Shown: piece after piece, positions 48,101 through 61,100 of the stretch | Layout of the letters: each line of letters begins with the position of its first letter | How positions within the stretch are numbered: the first letter of the stretch is position 1 | Assembly (NCBI RefSeq): GCF_048771995.1 | Contig: NC_133027.1 | Span: 57,907,501 to 57,971,500 of the forward strand | Origin: Taeniopygia guttata | Taxonomy: Eukaryota > Chordata > Aves > Passeriformes > Estrildidae | Direction: 5' to 3' | DNA length: 64,000 bases | The notes under the pieces: generated by a model | Databases searched by the model: none | Told to the model about the DNA's origin: nothing | The model's input: only the letters and a program-made list of their open reading frames with translations | Translations under genes and position numbers: made by a program

Positions 48101-48501
48101 TGAGTAGTGAGGATCAATAAATACAAGGAGTTAAAACGATAGTAGTCAGATAACTTGAATCTCAGAAGCCAGGGGCTCCATTAAGCCTTAATCTTTTCCT
48201 TTCAAAGGTTTCTCTTTTTTAAGCAAGCATTTAACATCTATGCTGAGACTTAAAAAAAAAAAAAGTGTCCTGGCTAGAGAGAGTCAACTAACTCAGCCAA
48301 CTGGATGTCAAAAATCCAGTCATTACTGAACAGATCATTGTAAACAACCACAAAATCTCTCTTCTTCCCTTTTCAATGGTTTCTTGTTAAAGGCAAAATT
48401 CAGAAAAATCTTTCGGGCTGAAGTCCTTATATTTGGTTGGAAATGTTGTCCTGTTATATATAATCTCTCTATATATATTTGATTAGGCACAAGAAGGGTT
48501 A
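45114..48501. other. IGF2R 3' UTR and spacer to the OCT promoter
   Basis: The minus strand directly after the IGF2R stop is AT-rich 3' UTR. AATAAA signals on that strand are at 47582-47587, 47491-47496, 47435-47440 and 47254-47259; the one at 47435 (AATAAAGTTATGG) looks usable, but the true end is not decided by sequence. Below about 47.2 kb is spacer reaching the OCT gene, with a T run at 45814-45831 and an A run at 46099-46114. A plus-strand open frame of 112 codons at 47083-47421 is considered accidental. No other gene is seen. Confidence 0.5.
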
Positions 48502-48897
48502 TTAAATATTCAACAAGTCCTCATCACTATCATCATGAAATGATGCTGTATTTGTAGAGTTCTGTGCCTGATGCTGGCCTGGCTTTGCTATTGCTTTAGT
48601 TTCCTTTCCTCCATTCAGTAAATAAGATTTATTATCACTGCCAAAACTGTGTGGCTTCTTTTGTGGGTGTTTGCTCAGTCCTCTTCCTGTTTGAATCTTT
48701 ACATCTGGAATGGTTAACACTTCATCCTCACTGTCCAGGTCATCCACATGGAGAGAGGTAAGGGCTTCAGATGTAACAGACTTGGTAGCAATGTGACCAT
48801 TCTCCTGCCCTCCTTTTGCTGTTCTTGGATTTGGTGCTGCAACTTCCTCCATAAGCCACTCTGTCTCATTCTCATTAGCTTCTTCTTCACTGTTTAT
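48502..48897 (-). CDS. IGF2R: IGF2R last coding exon (cytoplasmic sorting tail)
   Basis: It encodes [35 protein letters not shown] and ends [13 protein letters not shown] before TAA at 48502-48504. Human has [36 protein letters not shown] and [13 protein letters not shown]. The acidic dileucine DEDLL is the GGA-adaptor signal for Golgi-to-endosome transport, and the serine in DDSDED sits in a casein kinase II context. The middle of the tail (histidine, lysine and glutamine-rich) is clearly less conserved than both ends. The acceptor is TTGCAG|ATAAAC. Confidence 0.97.
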   Translation of the reverse strand: MNSEEEANENETEWLMEEVAAPNPRTAKGGQENGHIATKSVTSEALTSLHVDDLDSEDEVLTIPDVKIQTGRGLSKHPQKKPHSFGSDNKSYLLNGGKETKAIAKPGQHQAQNSTNTASFHDDSDEDLLNI

Positions 48898-49148
48898 CTG
48901 CAAGAAAAGAAAAGAGGAGACTGCATCTGCCACTCCAGACTGACACACACACACTGATCTCCCCAATCGTCAGACCCCACAGCATGCACAACCTTGGTTT
49001 AAGGTAGCTGTGAGAGAGTAAACACTGCAAGAGCATCACTTTTCACTGTGCTGAAACAGACTTTTTTCTCTTCTTGTACATTTACATGTTATTTGGTGAT
49101 TTATGGACTGCTCTTCATTTCCTCAACTCTATCTTCCTTTCCCATTTC

Positions 49149-49188
<40 letters not shown>

Positions 49189-52100
49189 CTATGTGGTTTT
49201 CCCAATGCCACACCATATGGTTTCTATGCATTAAAGGAATTAAGAATTGAGGGGGTTATTTATTTATTAACAAAAGCTTCATATTAAGAAAACCTGACAA
49301 GAAACAAATTTGATTTTGTCACTGTATTACCTTTGTGTATTTGTAGGAAACACCAGATGATCTTCTGCAGCAGTTTGTTATCTTGTTTATTACAATTTCC
49401 CTAAACAAAGGAAACAATATTACATTAGGAACACTATATCCACTTATTAGCCCTCACTTTTCTCCACTGGAATTTTACCATCAACATAAAGCATGTCAAC
49501 AAATGAGCTAAAAACTATCACATGGACTCTGAACCACTCTATCAAAATCCAGTCTGGAATGATGTACATCTCCCCCTTGCTACAGCTCCAGGTTGACTGT
49601 TCTGACACCCCTCTGGCCTTCATATCTAAGGGAAAAACACCCCAAAAGTCATCTGGAAAGCAGAGGAACAGCAGGACTTGCACTGTTTCCCTGACACTGT
49701 TGCATGGATCCAGTTTGACTCCATGAAAGTGGAGGGATATCAAATACTAACAATATTGTCATACTGTTTTATGCTTCTTAATTAGCAGTTACCCACAAGA
49801 GATGCTAGACCAACTCAGTTGTACACCCCAGCCCTCTTTACATGGGCCTTCAGATAGTAAAGGAGAATTTGAAGAAACCAGCAGTTTGACAGCTGATGCT
49901 ACCAACTGAAAAACAGAACACAAATCTCTGAAGTTTACCATTTCCCTTTCACTTCTGGCAGAAAAACAAGTCCTGACCAAGAAATTTCTAAAGCCTCTTA
50001 ATTTCTTACCTCCTCTCTTTTTTGTAGAACAGCAAAATTATGAGACACGCAGTGAGAACAACCAGGAGGACACTAAGCACAGCACCAACAGCCTGGCTTC
50101 TCCTTGAAAGACCTTTATGTATTTGGGTCTCCTCATCTGTCTGGTGCTGATTGTTTCCTGGATCATTAGTTGATCTAGCAATGTAAATTGAAAAGATAAG
50201 ATCTATTAATAAGTTTTGTTAAACTGGATTAGAAACAGCAGACTAAAAGAAGACATGCCACACCATCCTGTCATTCCAACCTAACAGCTGCATGAACTGT
50301 AATTAGGGGATTTTAGCTAAGTAAAAAACAACCTGAAAAACACAAATATATGTACTGTGCCTCCATCCCAGTATGCTATGAAATAGCGCATGAAACTACA
50401 TGCTTCATGTCAAGACTGCAGTACACAATTAAGCACTCCAGAACTTATACAGCAGCAGGTATCCACACAAAGCTGCTGTTTTAGAACCAAATATGCACAT
50501 GAGCAAGCTGCAACAGCTATGGAAATTATCCACCTCTCATCTGACTTTGGCCCCAGACTCCCTCAATAGGTTTAAATCAGAATCAAGAGTTTGCCTGTCC
50601 TTTCAAGCTAGCAGCCAGAAAGTAAACACTCCCAGAAGTAGTCACTCCACTTTTCACAGTGAGGTTGCCTACCTGACAAGAACATTTTAAGCACCTAGAT
50701 ACAGACACTCCCCTTTTAACACTGTCCCCTCACTAATGAGTAGATTAGCTGATATTTAACTGCAGAAATACTTCATTGTCCCTTGAAGGCCTGTAATGAT
50801 TTTCTCTTCCAGGCTAAAGAAGTGGGAAGATAGAGGGGGAGGCCAGTCTTTGTCACAGCTTCAAAGTTTTCCCCCTTCCAGGCAAGGGGGACCACCTCAC
50901 CCACAAACTGTTTGCTCCTCTTAGTAACATGAAACAGCATGTTCTGTCAGCTACAGTAGCTTTCACTTAGTGAAAACAACTACATCGATTCCATTGTGCC
51001 TCTCCAGCTTTAAGTCCAGATGAGTTTGGCAAGCTTTAATTTAGCAGTCATGCGCCAAACACTGCACACATGATCATCAATTAATCCATAAGCCTACTGT
51101 TTTTTTAGCTTTTCCTCTTTTCCCAATCACTGTGACAAATAAATACAAAAAAGACTTTCACTAAGAAGTGCTGACAAAAGCTGTTTTCAGCAAACAGTTA
51201 TCTACTCACATTAATGGACACACAGCAGATGTGTACCAGGTAAATAAATACTGGCAATCTGCTGTCTCGTGAAGGAATTCGGGGATGCCTTCCTTTACGT
51301 CTGGATTGCAGTGGAAGAAAATAGTTGAAGACACAAACTTTGATTTATCTTTACCGCATCTGGAGTCAGATGAAAATATGACATCCAAATCATCATCTAC
51401 AATGAGAAGAAAAAATAGTTTACTTCCTTGACAACAGTCTGTAAGCACTAGACCCTGGAAAAAAAAAAAAGTAGCTAGCTACAGGAAATCATTGCTTATG
51501 CTGTATGAGCACAAGTGAAAACAGGAGATGAAAGTCTTCTATCTTGCACTGTTTTTACCAAGTCTTCCAACTTCAAGTCTTTCAGTCTTCAAGTGTCAAG
51601 TCCTAACCCCTATTAAAGCCATATTTGCAACTGAGCTTACATAGGAAAAAAAAAAACAAAACCTAAATTATGTTAGATAGACTTTGGATAGCTTTAGAGA
51701 AATGGATTAGCATAGATGTTGTCAACCAAGAACCATTTTCTGATCAAGCAATTCTCTCTGGTGAGTACATACTTACCATCAACGTAGTATTTGGCATTTC
51801 TGGCAGAACCAACTCTTCGAACACGCCGTTCATTGGTTTTCACCTGGCAGATGTTTGCACCAAAGCATTCTGGGGAACTTGAGTTTGTTATACCAGAAAG
51901 TTGAATTTGATACACATATTGATCACCATTTGCCCGTACATCACCAGAAGCTGTGTACAACCTGAGGAAACAGAGAAAAAAATCTGTTCTTAAGTCTAAA
52001 CTCACAGGTTGGGTCTATTTCCAAGACTGGCAACAATGGTAGATGATATCACTGGTTGATTCCAGAGCATGCTGAGTGATTCAGCAACCACAAAAGATGC

Positions 52101-55100
52101 AGGACGATGGCTTCCTCCTTCAAGTAGAAGTAAGGATTATATTTAGCATAAATATAATCCTTTGCAAGCACAGAAAGCAGATTTTTCCAGCTATAGTGCC
52201 CTCAATGTGTGAGTGAACATGTAAATACATTCAAAGGGTTTAAGATAGTATGAAGACAAAAATGTGATTCAGTGGCTTGACTGTGAGAACCACGTGGTGT
52301 GCTCTGCAGCTGTGATAAATGGCACAGGTTAGCAATCTTCTCCAGAAAGGCAACTAGTTCTACCATTCTGTTGTTTTGGGGATTGTTTGGGGTTTTCTTA
52401 CTCACTTGGAATAAACATCCCCTAAAGAAAAGTTTTTCCCAGTTGCAGGATTTATGACTGTTCCATTCACCACCTCTACCTCCTGCTGTTTCACAGCACA
52501 AGCTGCACGTGTGTCCCATGTGATGTAGTAAGCACAGTTTTCTTCATCAAACCTACCAAATAAAAGATAGAGCTGATGATTCCAGGAAAGAGTAACAAGT
52601 TTTTACCATCTTGAGAAATGAAAAGACAACTGCTAACCCACATGTGACAATGTCCTGCCTAAGTATCACAACTAGAGTAAGCTAAAATAGTCAAGCAGCA
52701 CTCAAAAAAAAATTGGATTACATTGGATTTTTCTACAGTTTCATGATTTTAGAAGACTTGGCTGCACCTGAACTTCCTACTGAAAATTCCAGAATTCCCA
52801 CAGTGTATCAAAAGGTTTTATTGATATATTTTAGCTAGTAAACATATCAGGCTGCTTTTCTGCAGCATGTTAAACCTGCCTTTTATTTAAGCAGGACAAA
52901 AGGTATAAGCTAGTGTCCTGGTTCTGGCCACAACAGGGTAATATTTTTGCAGTAGCCAGAAAGGACCATTGCCAGGACCCAGAGGTTATTCTATACCAGC
53001 TCACATCATTGCTCAGGCCAGGGGGAAGGACATCTTTTCTAGGGAGAAGGGGTCCCTCCTGGGCCAGCACAGCATGGCAGAGGAACCCCAGTCATGTATC
53101 AGCGTCTTGTTCGAATCATTCAGCTCCTTCTTGTACCCTCTGTCATTGGTATTGCTGTTGGTACTGTTTCTTTTCTTCTCATTTGTTTCCAGTAAACTGT
53201 TATCTCAACCCAATATCTGTGCCTTTTGTGCCTCCACGTCCCCTCTCCAGCCCTCAGAAGGGGAAAGGGGGGAACAAGCAGTGCATACTTTCAGTGGGAG
53301 CACTGAATTGGAATAGAATTCCTAAACCATGACTGTTAGTCAGACTCTGCTGCCTAGTTCTTTGACTCACAGCATTTTGTTCAGATTTCCAGTTCTGCAA
53401 GTACTATAGTGTTAATAACATCAACACAAAGCAAAAAGTCCTCAAGCTTTCTTACAATTTGTGATCATACATATATACCTGATTTTAGAGAGTTTCTGGT
53501 TAAATACACTGTACTGAGGCAAAAATAAACCATGCTTAATTAGCTCAACCTGCAAAAAAAGTTCTTTAATATACACATTTTGAACAGAGTTAAGAGTGGT
53601 TGTACAATGACATTGGCTACTGACACTGAAAACAACACCACCTGAGCCATTGTCAGCTCCTTCAGAAACAGAATGCTTAAATTTTTTCCCAGAAATTTTA
53701 GGATAAATACAAAATATGATGTTTATGAAAATGAACAATTGCACAAACTCCAGAAGACCCTATGCCTTGCAAGTACAGACCACGGATTATTTTTGAGACT
53801 GCCCAACAGAGCAGAGAGTTCCTGTCCTAAGATTTAAGAGTTTACTAGAGAGGTACAAAAGAATCAGCCATGAAGATCACTGGTACGTAAACTTATTACT
53901 CACCTCTGCAGCATGGGCATGCCAACTGTTTTTGCACATTTCAGTTCTATAATTGTTGTTACTTTCTTATTTTTCCTACATTCTTGCCCACTTGAATAAC
54001 TAATATACAATGTATCACCTAGGGAAAAAAAAAAAGGTGACAAAAGGTTTTCGTAAGCAGCTGTCAGAAATCTCCTTTGCTCCTCTGCCCACTCACAACT
54101 ATAGAAACACAGATTAGCTGAGGTTGGAAGGGAGCCCTGGAGGTTATCTGGTCCAAACCCCCTGCTCAAGTGGGGTCACTTGGGGCCAGCTGTCCAGGAA
54201 TATGCCCAGACATCCTTTTAATACCTCCAAGGTAGGAAACTCCACAACCTCCTTAGACAACCGGTGTCAGTGTTTGGGTATTCTGACTGTAACAAAAGGG
54301 TTTCTTGATATTTAGATAGATAACTCATCACTTAAAGCTTTAATGACAACACTGTTTATTTGCTTCAATGTTTTCTCATGCCTTAAACATCACATTCTGT
54401 TTCCATTTTTAAACAGAAGATTCACTGATAAAAATATTTCAAAATAAAAGTTTCAGCATAATTTAAAAACTAATACAGCCAAGCTGTGAGATTTACACCT
54501 TTAATTTCTAGCTCTTCACAGGAAGAAGGAAGAAAAAGTAACTCTACCTGTCACATTCAGCTTCTGTGTATGAACAAGTCCAAGAACTTGAACATCTCCA
54601 TTGTAGCTTTTCCTGCAAATACTGGCTCTTTCAGGACAGCCTGTGGGTCCCTCGTGTACTCTCTGACAGAGGTTCACATAGTACCTATACAGAACATGGA
54701 AGACAAAACTTCTTTAAAATTCACTTAGGCTAAACTGAAGAAGTGATATACAAACCTTAGAATCTTAATGAGAAGCTACACAGGTTGCAAGAAACTAAAT
54801 CTCAAATTAGCTGACAGACTAAAACATGTACTAAGGTTTGGCAGATTACTTCTAATTATCATGTTCAAGTAAAAGATGGGGCAAAAAAAAATCTCATTTA
54901 CCAGATTAGGTCACTAGTTAAATTTGACCTAGGTCCAGACTAGAAACTGGAAGAGAGTCAAGAAATATCCTGAAATTTTTCATTTATAAAAGTTATAGTA
55001 CTACCCTAACTTCAGCATCTCCTCAGAGTTATACCAGCTCAGATACATTAGAGCAGCGACTGCTAGCAAGATGATGAATGAAGCATTTTGCTACCCCACA

Positions 55101-58100
55101 GTTTACCATAAGTTTAGAATTAGATGTTGTCACCCTTGCCAGTCTATTTCCTGGTTGGAGGAGGAAGGTTGGAGAGGTTGATGACTTCCTGACATCCATA
55201 TTTTCTGCTATGCTAATACATCGAAGAATATGGGTAAAAAGCCCCAGTAAAATATCAGAAAAGAAGTTATACATTTGAATCAAAATAAATCAACTAAGCA
55301 ATTAAGACTTTTCTTCAACAATAAAAAATATAGCTTTAAACAACAAAATTACTTTAAGATAGCAGTTTAAATACAATGTTTTTAAATACGCTTTAGTTTA
55401 GACATATTCATCCTTTAAAAAGGGTCACCAATAAAGGGAAAGGGTGAGAATAAAGAATATGATTAGTCAGTCCCTTCAGATAAAATGGGTTCCTTTCTCA
55501 GTATTTTTTTAATTATATGAAGTGTTAGGCACTGACAGTTTTAAGACCCCGAGCAGGGACCAAACAGAAATGCTATGCCACATTAGAACTTGCACTAATA
55601 AGCAAGCTCCTCCCTGTGAGTTGCTCATTACTCACGAGTTCCCATTGTGGAAAAAGATCCATGATCCTGTCAGGGAAGACAGCATTCTCAAGTCATATGT
55701 TCTGTGTTTTTGGACAAACTTGCACTCCATTTTCTTGGGAGGACAAACAGCTTGAGTCTTCCATTCAAATGTCACAGCACAACCAAGAGTCTCACTGAGA
55801 AGGTATGGGCTTCCAACACCAGCATTTTCATCACATGTGAAGATAATGGTAGATTCCTTTCTTGCAGTTGCTACAAGCGGAAAGGTTGGAAAAAAAGAAG
55901 ACGTGTATTTTACAGGAGGCTTGCAGGCAGGTACGGATTTTTAGTGCAGATAAATCTGTGTGTTAGCCAACACCCTTGTACATAAAGCATAGCAAGTACT
56001 TACTGCTACTACAGAATCCCCATTTTTCATCTCCCTGGTAGTTTTCAGTTGTAGCACACCATGGCCTGTTCTTCCCTTCTGTAATACATTCCTCATAGGT
56101 CTTCCCTTGGTACTTGAAGGGGAACACACAGAGCTCTCCCTTTTCAGTCACTGAGAAGGAAAGGAATAATCTCATAGCTACACACAGCAGAATAGAGGCG
56201 TTTCCATATTCAGAACTTTATTGAAAGCCTGTACTTCAGAAAGAAAGCTTGTACTACTAAAGAAAGGTCAGTGGCAGACAACAGAAATACTGAAACATTG
56301 AATTTAAACCAAATTAGAAAACCAGATGTAGCATACAATTAGCTACTATCATCCCTACAGAAAAGTTGCACTGTCTCTTCCAGGGAGATACATGTTGATG
56401 TTGCAGATTAGCATGATGCTTGTGATTTAGCAAAACTGCGTGTTTCTATTGCTGCATGTAAAATCTATGTTGCTTCCTCCTGTCACAACAAAACCTCCTA
56501 TTTTAAGGGAAAAATATCCTGACAAATTTTTAACATAAAGAATGGGCCTACTTTGATCTCACCTGGAGGGCACCGATCACCTCCTGTATATTGCAAGATG
56601 ACTGTTTCATCCTGGTGGCTATAGTCCATTCTCATTTCCTTTATGTTTCCAAAAGATGACACACCACTTTTAGATGTCAGACACACTGCCCCATCTCTGC
56701 ATTTTCCCTGGGGCAAGCCTACACTGCACACACCAACATGGTAATTGTTGGATCCAGAAAATACCTGTGTAGACAATCAGAAGCATCACAGCAAGTCCAG
56801 AGTCAATACTTAAAAAATCACAACTGCTTCATAAAACCAAGTCTCAGGCAGCACTTGCATAATGTAGGAGGAAAAGATAACTAATTTTTCAAGTCTAGCC
56901 TTCCTTAATATGACAAAACTGCAGATAAAGCACACAGGACCACAGATAAAACATATTCAGCAGACCTGCTCTCCCATTCAAGATTCTGTCAAAGGTGAAG
57001 ATTTCCCATTGCTTTACCCATCACTGTGTCCATTAACTTCACTCCAAAAACATTAAAATGTTACACTCTCTAATATTATCCCCTCTGCCAGAAGCCAAAC
57101 AAGTATCGATACTGACCACAGCACACTTCAGCCTTTTCTCACACAGAATGCTTAATAGAAACCCTTCCTGCAGTTTCAAAATGTTGACAGCAACAGGAGA
57201 TTTAAAAAAAAAATAAAAAATAAATGTCACACCACAAGAAGGCATTACCTCAAATGATCTTCCAGAAAGGCTGGTCAGGTTAAATGTATAGTGTAGTTGT
57301 TCATCAATCACAGAGCAGCCCAAAGTTTTCACTTTATCAGGACACACAAGTGGAGTTTCCCACTCAAACACAAATGTGCAATCAACTTTCCTTATCATCT
57401 TTGGCTTACCCTGTTACCAAAGAACACAGGAAGACAATATTTAATTTTTGGAGAGTTTGTTGCTGTTTCTGCATTTTCTCCCTTCCCCAATAGTAAATCT
57501 CAGTTACTACCATGCCTAGAGTTCACTGATTGCAGGACAAACACATTATTGTAACCAGTACCAAAAAAAAAAAGAGCTTTCAAGGGAAGTGCATTCTACT
57601 TATCTCCAGAAAACAATCAAGATACCCAAGCCTTGTTAAGTAGGGTTGAGATTTTGATGGTCAGCTCAGTTGCAAGCAGCAGAAGAGTGAGAGATGTGCT
57701 TCTTGATGGTGGACAGCATTAAGAAATTTCACTGAGTTAAGGTTTAGAGAGAATACTGTTTACCTTATCATGTTCTAAAGTATTAGTATGCGTAATATTC
57801 AGAGCTGCCTCAAGTTTCAACTCATGCCCTATGCTGATGGAAAATGGTTTCATGATCTTCAGCACACTCTAGTTTGACGAACATATCTAAGTGCTTTTCT
57901 ACAGTTCATTGAAGCATTAAAAAAATTCAACAAGTGTTAGTTTCACATCACCACACAAACTCAATTTAGTGTTCTGGTGTAGACACAAAATAAAAACATA
58001 AGTAACTAAATGCAAATTTTTAAAGTCGTGTGTGATTATAGAGAAGGTTACAGCATAGGGGGAACACTTCACAGTAATACCTGTACAGTTAAACTGGTTC

Positions 58101-61100
58101 TTGTGTTAGCTGGAGCTACAAATACAAACTTTAGGATCTAAACAAGGCACAATACAGCATTAAATATAATGTCAGCAATGAGTTATTACATCACTTCTGT
58201 GGAATCTGATGCTTGAAATCATCAGAACCTGTTACTCTCATGCTTAAAGTTCATAAACTCAGTAAAATTTTGGCCAGTCAAGAAAACAAATATGATACTT
58301 CTTCAAGAGAGTCTGTTCATACACTATAGAAACAAATCCGTGACTCAGTTTTAAGCAAAGCTAACACTGGTTACTACCCACTTTCCATTATACCCCAATA
58401 TCAACGTAAATTTAATAGATGCCTTACCAGACTAGTTCCTTGGCTGCAGTGAAATACAATAACAGAAGTATAGTTCAATCCGTTGTTTATCTGACAAGGA
58501 GTAGTGCTGTTGTAAGTGATGTAAACTTCATTTGCTGCCTTATTGAACTGGGGAGGTTCAGTAACGCGACCAATATCCTACACAAGTGAAAATATGTGTT
58601 AATAGAATTACAGGACACACCTAGATTCCAGATCAGCCCAGAGATTCAGATCAATTCAGATTCATCTATTTGGTTTACACAGGAGCACAACTACTGTTCT
58701 TTTGAAAACTTGCATTCTGTAGTCAAAGAACAGCCATTACATTTCAATCCTAATAAAACGTAAGTTGAGCAACTCCAAACAGTTTTTCACTGAGCTTGAC
58801 AAAAGCCAAGGAGTTTCTGCCTCTTAAGAGGTAGAATCTTCTTTACACCAATGTGCCAAATTACTAACACATCACTTAAAAATAGCATTAAGAATGGAAT
58901 AAGATCCCTAGATGACTATGGAAATTTGTGGAAAACAATCACAGCTTTTTACGTCTGTCTTCTAGGGCTTGCAAACATGTCCTCAAAAGAAAAAGCCTAG
59001 CTCTCTCCAGGTAATGACACAGACAAGTTAGTCAATCCTCTGTAACAGACTTGCTATTTATGTAGCTGTGAAGTTCTTACATGAAAGCCCTAAGTGCATT
59101 TTGAAGCATACCAACATCTAGACTGCTTCCAACTGCAACAGGTTATCACAAGATCAATTAAGCCACAGAATGGCTAAGACATTCTGCTTCCCAGTGTCTG
59201 TATTTGGCACACAGCACTTCGGCATGCAAATGCTTTTGCACTACATGAAAAAAATTTCTCTGCAGCAATTTTTAGATTTGTCACTGTATTTAATCTTCAG
59301 ACATCCAAAAAAGACCACTGGGGCTCAGTATAGGAAAATACTTCTTCATAGGGGAAAGCAATAAAAGGGAACTTTGCAGAGGAGATTTTGATTCTGCATT
59401 CCATTTCTTTAATCCACTGTCAAGCCTCTGGTTCAAATCAGGTCTCTAGGCAGGGATACTATATTGAACTATTAAGGAAATGCACATTTCAGTGATTCTT
59501 GGCAAAATACTTACTATTGGTGATGCATTAATAGGAACCATGCAAACAGCTGCTCCAGGTGGGCAATTGACATCTTTGATAGGATTGAGAGGCTCACAAA
59601 TGTTGATGTAGAAATCTGGAGAAACATCTGTCATATCTTCATCTACAAATGCCTCATAATACCCAGTGCGATGGATCAGAGGAGACAAGTCAATAATGGA
59701 ACTGTCATTCATTACGGAGCACTTCACCTACAAGAAGGCACATTTATTGCTCTTCTTTTATTATTTGCTTTGATTAATTGAGAAACATCCCTCTTGGCAT
59801 CAGAAGCATGGCTACATTTAAAAGTTTCAAATGTAAGTAAAGCAGCATATGTTATAATTTTTTTTTTTTTGTCTATAGATACTAAGCACCTACAAGCAGC
59901 ACATGAAAAACCTTGATCATTTAAGCATTCTTATGGAATGGAGTCCCTATCAGAACAACACCCAGACACGGCTCTGCCACACATACTCCAGCATACATAG
60001 TCACTATGACTTCAGGCCCCATGCCTGCCTCTCCTCATCCCCAGGACCTCCAACAAACAAACCTGGTTATAACAACACTACAACAATGTAAAGTTAGTGT
60101 ACTGCAAGCTGATGGCCTGAGTACTACCTCTCCTCAGAACCACTTTCACACACTCTTAACATGCATAAACCTACTGAGAGTCTATGAGGAATTTGAGAAA
60201 TCTATTTTTTTTTAGATACTGGAAAAGCAGCAACTAACAAAATAACCATTAAGTTTCAGGACAAATAATCATTGCTGCAACCTAGATATCATCACACTGA
60301 AATAGCTTAGGTCATTGTGAAAAATGAGATCAGAAGAAATCTTTCCCTCAAGGAATTTAAAATATACTGCTATAACATCTAACCCCTGTCAGAAATTTTA
60401 AGTCCCATGAGTGTTTTCTGCAAAAGTAATTCTTACCTCTTCTTCACAAGCCAAGGAAGTATGCCAAGAGAAGTAACTAGTGCACGTCTGCTCGTCAAAT
60501 GACACAAAAACAGGCTGGCTCTCATATCCAGCATCAGACTTGCATACAAAGCTAAAATAGCTTTTATGCTTCAGTGCAAGGTCTGCAGGGCAAGGATCTC
60601 CATCTTCATAGACAAGCTTTAACACTTGATCTTCATAACTTAAAGTTTTACTCTGTTTTCCAGCATTAACTGGTTTTTGGCCACCTGTGATACAGACAGC
60701 TGAAGTGGAAAAAAGAAAAATTAAGAAAACAGATCAAGTCTGATGCATCTGCCCACAAAAATTGCACCATACAACATAAACATCAGGAACCTTAAGATTT
60801 TAGCATCACTTCAATTTTCCTAAGAAAGAATGGCTTTGTCACACCATGCTGAGTTGCCATTAAACTGAGCTGAACCGCACTGATACAAAGACCAAATATT
60901 GCCTTTATTACTTCATCAACCAGCTGAATGTACTGCACCTATACATGCTTAAGGAGACATAGAGCAGTGTTTGGTTATTAATTCTCTGAAAACCAAGCAA
61001 TTACACAAAATATCAGACAGATTATATATAATTTTATTAAGATGTCTCTTAAAAACCAAATCAATCCAATATTTTCTTCCACCTCCAGAAAAATAATTTT

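Noticed and set aside
53479-53549. A splice-bounded 71-bp open segment on the minus strand ([14 protein letters not shown]...) looking like an extra IGF2R exon
   Set aside because: It has good-looking AG and GT borders, but 71 bp would break the frame, and the flanking exons join perfectly without it (QR|FDEENC, as in human KR|FDIDSC).
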